Below are positions 57,650 to 64,000 of a DNA stretch of 64,000 nucleotides, piece after piece. The DNA is taken from positions 82,604,148-82,668,147 of the forward strand of contig OZ018337.1 of the NCBI GenBank assembly GCA_963969495.1, read 5' to 3'. Under the pieces are notes generated by a model. That model searched no databases. It saw nothing but the letters and a program-made list of their open reading frames with translations, and was not told where the DNA came from. The stretch comes from Ceratothoa steindachneri. Its lineage: Eukaryota; Arthropoda; Malacostraca; Isopoda; Cymothoidae. The position numbers and the translations under genes are program-made. Within the stretch, counting starts at the first letter, position 1. The number at the start of each line of letters is the position of its first letter.

Positions 57650-58563
57650 TGTCTCTGGTATTAAATATTGTATAGTCGATATTATGACATTTTTTCATAA
57701 TTGACCGTCCGGACATTTTTGGTAAGAGAGAAGCATCTTTGCAAATAGGAAATCATGAACATTTCTTATAAAGAAAAATCTTATCCGTAAACGTCAAAGA
57801 TTTGAAGCGAGATACTTGTGCACTCAAGTAACTGGGATAGTATCAATTTCAACTAATAGAGTAAAAAGTTAAAATTCCAATTTGAACTAAAATGAGTTTG
57901 GTGGATGCTTGGGTAAGAGGATTATTTTTCACTGAATGTCCTTTGAAGCAGGACACTATGTGATAACAAGGTAGATGGTCGAGGTTTCACTGCAATTGTT
58001 GGAGACTCACTCTTAGGCAAAGTCATCTTGGATGATGGCTTCAAAATGGATTACTAAGGGTATCGCTATCCTATTTTCTAAGGAAAAATATCCTGCCTTG
58101 TTTAAAGAGAGAACCCTTCAGGACTGGTCTCCTAAATGTTTAGGGCTAATTCCAAAATAAAATCTTGCGTAGTATCCTAAAGAAAGAGGTTTATTAAATG
58201 GCAGGTAATTTAAGAACAAGAAAAACATTTGAGAAATTCCAAAATACTTCATCACTATCCACTATTTGTCCACCATCCCTTGAACGGGTTTTCTCAGGTG
58301 TCAGTTTTAAATATTTAAATAATTTGGAAATCAAAGCTCAAATGATTAAATAAGAAAATAAAATAAAGGGGAATATAAAGTAAGCAAGAAATTCATAGCA
58401 CTTTGCTCTGCTAAACATTGGGGAATAGATTTAAGCTTCAGTATTTTAATATCACTAACAAAAGAATAGTTAAAGGGACATTTTATACAGTCATGAAACT
58501 CGACAGAAAATAAAGCATAAAAAATTGTAAAGGCATGAAGGTGACGGTCTGAAATGACATTCG
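57650..58563 (+). repeat. Duplicated block, copy 2; identity unknown
   Basis: Same-orientation homologue of 42075-42774 plus 43821-44113, about 15 kb away. The blocks align across nearly the whole length with substitutions and small indels. Copy 2 lacks the 1046-bp middle segment and a further stretch of about 45 bp near 58245. No open frame of note survives here. Landmarks are TATAGTCGATATTATGACAT at about 57671, GACCGTCCGGACAT at about 57702, TCAAAGATTTGAAGC at about 57796, and GGGACATTTTATACAGTCAT at about 58475. Confidence 0.82.
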
Positions 58564-61500
58564 CAAAGAATCAACTAATGAATTTGGCAGAAAGGAGATG
58601 AAATGCGAAGAAAAGAAAAGGTTTGCAGATTAGTGCATAGTTGATGTGTTATAAGGCGAATCCATGTCTCTGTGCGTTCCTTATTTTGTGTTTTATATTC
58701 TGGTTTTATTTGGTTGTGTTCAAGCCGATATACGAGTATTAAGAATTGTGTAATTTTGTATTCTTTTTATTGTTTTTTTATTTCTTTTTGTGCTCTCTTA
58801 TCTTTTTCCTTGAATCTTATCCTTACCTTCGCTGAAATTTCGTGGTATATTCAGGTAATTATTGTCACATTCGATTTAAAACTAAGTTCAGGCATTATTT
58901 GTAAATCCATTCGAGGATAAATTCGGGTATTCTCTTTTCCGTCATTTACTTGTTTTGCTTCTTTCTCTCCTCCGCCATCATCAATTCCCTTATAAGCCAT
59001 ACTACTTCAGAAGAATGTGAGGAGAATGTTTGGTTTACCATCAAATTTTCATCTGACGAGGTGCTTTTGGGATCAGGCTCTCCAAGGACTTTTTGGTTAT
59101 GCCACTATTTCTATCGCTTTGTTCAATCTGCTACCGAACCAGGGAGCCGCGAAGCCTTGGTGTTACTCTATATGTAGAAGATGGTAATGAGGCGTGATCA
59201 TCTGCATAGATTTGCCGAGGAAACCTTACCGGAGAGAGAGAGTTGCTTAAAGGGGTTTGGGTTTCCGAGAGAAATGCTTGCTTAGGGCAAACCCTGTGGC
59301 CTTCAAAGGCTTAGTTCCTATTTTAATTATCTGGAATGCCCCCATCCCCTCCCCATTTGGATAGTTGTAACTCACACACAATCCCATATTGGAGCGCAAG
59401 TGCGAGACAGAGCATCCACTTAGAAAGGCGGTTTGAGCTGCTGGAGAGCAATTTAGACCATTTTCGACAGGATCAACAAACGTTCGGCGCAATGGCTGAA
59501 AACGGGCTTTCGCCATAAAGACAAGACAAAAAATATTATTGTTGGCAATAGAATTAGGAATTGTGAAGATGAAACTACTGATGTTATACAATTACCCTCA
59601 TAGGAGCCAATAGTATGAGGTGAACCTCCCCCTCTCTCGCTACCACGAGCTTAGATGAATGGAAGAAATCCGGTTGGCGGATTTTCTAACGAAGTCGGAT
59701 CACGACCAAAGTTTGTAAGAGGAGATTTGTAGAGAAGTTTCTGACCCAAGAGATAGTAAAAATGCGTGGAAGACAAATGTAGATGCATATCCTTTTGCCA
59801 TGCATTGGTGCAAGCGGGCAAGTGGTAGGCATAGTGTCCTGAAAAACAGGTAATCTTGCATATAGTAGTTGCAGAATGGTTGCTCATAATTGCTTCTAAA
59901 AACAGAAACACAAATAAGAGACAAAATATAACACATAAAATAATAGTTCTGAAAGCCCACTTCTAATATACGTCATTTCCTTCCGTACTTGTCAATAATA
60001 TGTAAAGGTTTTACGTATTAAAATAATCCTTGTGGTTTTCCTTCGTTTGCACTTTCCTTATTTCTTTTGGCAAACCAATTATTTTTTCATGTAACTTTTA
60101 GAATAGTCATTGTTTTTTGTTTCAGTTTCCTCTCTATTTGATATTTTAATTGGATCTAAATGTGTCTTGTAATTGTAGGATTAAAAGTTATCCTCACTCT
60201 TTTGCTTGCCTTAAAGACGCTTTTTTATACTTGCATCATAGGTACGAAAATGGCCTGTAAACGGCCAATGTGATAAATCCGGTTTAAGGGATGAGTTAGC
60301 ATTCAATAAGATCTTAGCATGCAATCAATTGCAAAACGCTTTAAAGACGACTAGTAAAATCTTTAATAATTCCTTAAGGTTTTCTTAATTATCGATACTC
60401 TATAATCCCACATTGCATTCGATTTCACCATGGGATGCATATTATATATTGATTAAAAATACGAACATGATTTAAGGGACAAAATTTGGTTTCCATTCAT
60501 GAGATGATACGTGATTTTCCACCGGATTTCAAAATTTAAGGTGCCGTATCTTTAATACGGTTATAGTGTAGAACAGTGGACAAAGAATTGCTGCTTAATA
60601 CATAACCCCATTGGATTATCTAATTATTAAGGGATGAAAAGTTTTCTAATTATAATAAAATGTTGGTTTGGTATTTGATAATTTAGGCTATTAAAAGATG
60701 CTAACAATTGGACTTCTCGAAGTTAAGACCGATCTTTCTAATTACAGAAGGTACGAATCCACAATTGGCTGTGACCTAATGAAATATATTTTGGGACAAT
60801 AATAACAATAATCTTCACATATTATACCTATTATTTCTAAAAAATGTTTCAGTGTTGTTAACATTTATGGACTTATTGGAATGCTATAAAATATTTCTTA
60901 ACATCCAATGAAAAGTTGTGCTATTTCTGAGTGTACCTGGCTTCTTCCGAATAAAAGATTTAAATGTAATAAAAATTCGAGAAAACAGTCATTTGGTTTA
61001 AAGAATTCATTAGGACGTGAAATAGACGAAAAAGGGGCTGCTTCCCCTTCCTTTCATATGCAAAATGGCTGGGAATTTTGTGGGCTTTTATGATATTTTG
61101 TCGGAAGTTGTTTGATGTCAGGAAACTTTCAGTTGATGATATTCATTAATGCCAAAGACTTGATTTCATAGTTTGTACATATTTTGTGTGGAAAAAGTTT
61201 TAAAATAGGTCACTATACACTGAATAGGAGATTCATGAATTGTAAACCAAAATAAAAGGTTTTATCAGCAAACTCTTTAATTTCAAAGCGAATATTTTGA
61301 TAAATTACCTTTACTCTCACTTTTCAGTAAATTTTATTAATCCCATAATATTTAACAAATAATCCCCGAACCGCTCAACAACCTATATGATACATTGATG
61401 AACTACTTTCAGGGATTGCTTTAACATGGATGATTAACTGAGAAAATGATTACTTCGTGACAAATCTGGTATCTGATCAGAGCAATAAACTAATAAGGAC

Positions 61501-62079
61501 TCAAAGTGATGACAAAGTACAACCAATTCCCCTTTTCATTGCTGCTCCCAATGATACCGAATTAGCTATAAGTACTCCAAATTACTATCCCCTTCCCTCA
61601 ACACAAGAGGCTTCATTGTTTTCTTTTGTGAATGTTAACTGAAAAGGTGGACTTTCGCTAATGTGTGAGTGTAGCGACCGTGCAAAGAGAGTGACCTGGA
61701 TTTATCTTTCAGTTTATCCGCAGAGATGAGCGTCGCATCCATTGGAATTGTAGGGTCCATTCAAATAAGCACTTTCTTCCATTTCTCCGGGAAAAAATAG
61801 AGCAATGGAGTTTAATTGGTTTGATCCATTAATTTTTAATGCAAGATAATAATGGTCACAAAATAATAGATGATAAACTAAATTAGGAAAGAATTGAGGA
61901 ATGTAGGAATTGCAAAAAGGGAGGACTCTGAGGAAAGGATTTAAGAGCCACAAGTGAAGAGGTAAATGAAATTCCTCTTCTCTTAATTCATCTAATTTTT
62001 ACGGTATCATTTGTGTTTTGTTTTCTCCCTTTTCTATGTTGTTATTCATACATTTGTGTGTTCGAGAGGAAGTAGTGTG
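58564..62079. other. AT-rich non-coding DNA
   Basis: No supported gene. A modestly GC-richer stretch at 58960-59520 carries short frames on both strands (58950-59177 and 59336-59518 plus, 59247-59591 minus) without known domains. Overlapping minus frames at 59651-59960 and plus frames at 60908-61093 and 61457-61642 are also unrecognised. Confidence 0.4.
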
Positions 62080-62392
62080 TAGACATGAGGGCCCTTCGTT
62101 AATCACATGCACCTCTTTTGAATATTCCTCGTTCATCCCTCTGCTCAATGGGAGACTTCTCCTTCTCAATCTGCACCCCTAAGTTGTAGAATGCTCTTCC
62201 TGCTGAAATCAGGGCTTCTTTCTCTCTTACCACATTTAAGCGTCTCCTGAAAATGCATCTTTTCAGAATTGCCTTCTCCCCCTCTTAAATTTCCATTGAA
62301 TTTCCATTTTCATCTCAGCACAACATGCGCTCTGTGAAAACCTCAGGCCTTGAAGAGCGCTTACAAAAGACTTATTATTATTATAATTTAGG
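62080..62392 (+). mobile_element. 5'-truncated LINE: reverse transcriptase C-terminus and 3' end
   Basis: Plus-strand reading gives PLLNIPRSSLCSMGDFSFSI, then CTPKL, a stop where Trp is expected, NALPAEIRASFSLTTFKRLL and KMHLFRIAFSPS before a stop at about 62287. This is the closing segment of CR1/L2/Rex-like LINE reverse transcriptases (P-x-LWN-x-LP-x-x-IR...S...FK..LK..LF). A 3' untranslated region of about 100 bp follows with GAAGAGCGCTTACAAAAGAC, and then a (TTA)n tail at about 62372-62388. Only the 3' end is present, as usual for LINE copies that stopped early in reverse transcription. It belongs to a family different from the 982-codon LINE and from family A. Confidence 0.85.
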
Positions 62393-63649
62393 GAAAATAA
62401 AGGCAAGACTCTTAGTCTCTTTGTCCTCGGCGCTATTAAGTTTAAATCAATCTTAATATGGAAAATAATAATAATTTTTTCGAAACTTGGACCGAGTAAG
62501 GGGCGCCCTAGTATACATATTAATCAAATTTTCATTATCCTGGCATTATTTCTAACTACAACAAACGAGGTCATGAGTTAAAATTGACGGTTTGCGGCCT
62601 TTTCCTGATATTTTCCACTAATAATTCAAATTCTTAGGGCTCCACACCTTCGGGACTCGCACCATTCAAAATGGTATCCTTAATTGTTTTAGAAACTTTA
62701 TATTTGATTTTAGACTTATAATCTTTGAAAAATTACCTTTTAGAAAGAGAAACTCCCTCCAATTGCGAAGGGTGGATGGTTGAGGAGGAAAAATTATCAA
62801 TCTTGATTGCTCAAGGGCTTGGGTCTATTAATCTTTAGAGTTTAATTTAAAATTATACTTGCGCACTTTTACTTTATCTAAATAGTACCAAAAGGAAACC
62901 TTTTTTTCTTATCCTATCCCATTCAATTTCCATTCAAGAGAAATGATTAATGCGAATTTATACCTTTCTAGCTGTAGAGAAATGGATAATGAAAGCAATT
63001 TTTTCTAGAGAAATAATTTTTTTTCATACTGAGTGATTTAGGGGGGATCTCTATTCTATCTTTCATCTGTATGGGAAACCCTTAAATTAATTCTAAAATA
63101 TTTGTGAAAATGCATTCGGGTAGGTGACTCCTTCCAGCAAGAATATTATCACTAAAATAAAGCGACATTACTATTTGCATCATTAAAAATAGAAGGGGAT
63201 GACATTAAGTTACAGAGATTTGCACCTCTAATCTTTATTTAATCATGGAAATCAAACGAAAGTTAAGCTAAGTTCAAAATTATTGAGTGATTAATCGCAT
63301 TTCCATATCTTGCCATATGGCATAGGGCTGATTTCCGAGGCGTAAATCATTTTGTTTTACCTTCTTTATTCTATTTTCTAATTTGGCAGTGGATTGACTG
63401 ATATTTGGTACAGCACACTGGGCAGTTTAGATTTTTAATGGATCCTGTAAAAATAATAATAACCTTCAGAAGAGTATTCTTTGAATAAAGAATTAAATCT
63501 TTTACATTGATCCGAGATTGGTAGAAATAAATAAGGCTTTCCACTTCATTATTAACTGGCATGCTTAAACTTTACAGAAGTTAAGTAACGGAAAGGCTAA
63601 GAAATAATTTATTTAAAATTTCTTCATAAAATTATGGGATAACAAATTT
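62393..63649. other. AT-rich non-coding DNA
   Basis: No recognisable gene or repeat. The minus frame at 63371-63562 has no known domain. Confidence 0.45.
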
Positions 63650-63890
63650 TATTTACTCTATGGAACAAAAAACAGATTATGGATTTCTTTGTTTCTTTCT
63701 CCAGGAACGCATGGGAAAAAGAAAGATTATAGATTTATTTGTTTTTTTCGCAAAAACCAAAGGTGAATAAAAGCATAGAAAAAAAGGAAACAGATTTATT
63801 TCTTTCTTTCGGTAGAAACTATGGTAAAAAAGCATGGGACAAAGAAGAAATTATTCATTTATTTATTTATATCTACAGGAACAAAGATGA
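63650..63890. repeat. Imperfect tandem repeat of about 55-75 bp, about four copies
   Basis: The motif pair (A)CAGATTATGGATTTCTTTG / TTTCTTTCTCCAGGAACGCA recurs in altered form near 63670, 63725, 63792 and 63853: a purine-rich run, GATT-TAT-x-GATTTATTTGTTT, a short C/G-containing word, then (A)GGAAC-x-x-x-x-ATGG. The unit lengths vary and the array is decayed. Confidence 0.65.
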
Positions 63891-64000
63891 TTAAAATTAT
63901 GAAATTTCTGAGTTTCTAACTTAAATATAACGCTGAAGGCGGTTTTATTGAAGATGGTCCGAATTTAATTATGTGAAGAAGTCACTAAAATTATCAGTAT

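Overview
The window is strongly AT-rich, non-coding animal DNA. I find no convincing host gene, no rRNA or tRNA and no bacterial-style operon. Nearly everything recognisable is transposon-derived, at all ages from one apparently intact element to heavily decayed relics. The retrotransposon at 17.1-20.7 kb has 5' and 3' ends and a protein of a kind I associate with malacostracan (decapod-like) crustacean genomes. The mix of Tc1/mariner, CR1-like, RTE-like, Penelope-like and Ty3/Gypsy remains, plus many (TA)n tracts, fits an arthropod. The host assignment is an inference, not a proof.

Layout. 0-8 kb: a GC/CpG-rich block near 470-905, a decayed Tc1-like transposase (2784-3960) whose reading frame carries six 24-bp tandem repeats, and a threefold repeat at 7.4-7.6 kb. 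7.8-10.6 kb: a CR1-like LINE relic on the minus strand with a mariner 5' fragment in its middle, then a DD34D mariner transposase relic. 14.2-14.65 kb: a GC-rich block of unknown nature. 16.1-22.6 kb is a nested mobile-element cluster. It holds an old CR1-like relic (minus), a complete LINE with an intact 982-codon ORF (plus) that begins with a 2A-like ribosome-skipping motif, a possible PHD-finger ORF1 remnant, the 3' part of a Penelope-like element with a GIY-YIG domain (minus), and a Ty3/Gypsy RNase H fragment (plus). 27.7 kb: a 24-bp minisatellite. 29.4-30.4 kb: an RTE-like RT relic. 35.3-36.0 kb: a second Tc1-like relic (DD34E). 37.1-37.9 kb: the mariner sister of the 8.2 kb fragment. 38.4-41.2 kb: a satellite of about 127 bp present in both orientations. 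42.1-44.1 kb and 57.7-58.6 kb: a diverged duplicated block of unknown identity. 44.2-44.9 kb: a second copy of the LINE family seen at 16-17 kb. 47.0-48.3 kb: a GC-rich block made of a 63-bp tandem repeat and a longer degenerate repeat. 53.0-53.9 kb: a Gypsy-like integrase remnant. 54.6-55.1 kb: a DD37D mariner relic. 62.1-62.4 kb: a 5'-truncated LINE 3' end.

Only the LINE at 17.1-20.7 kb looks capable of encoding a working protein. Its endonuclease and reverse transcriptase would support its own copying. The other elements are broken by stops, frameshifts and truncations. All family calls come from reading translations by eye, without a database search; coordinates of relics are approximate to some tens of bases.
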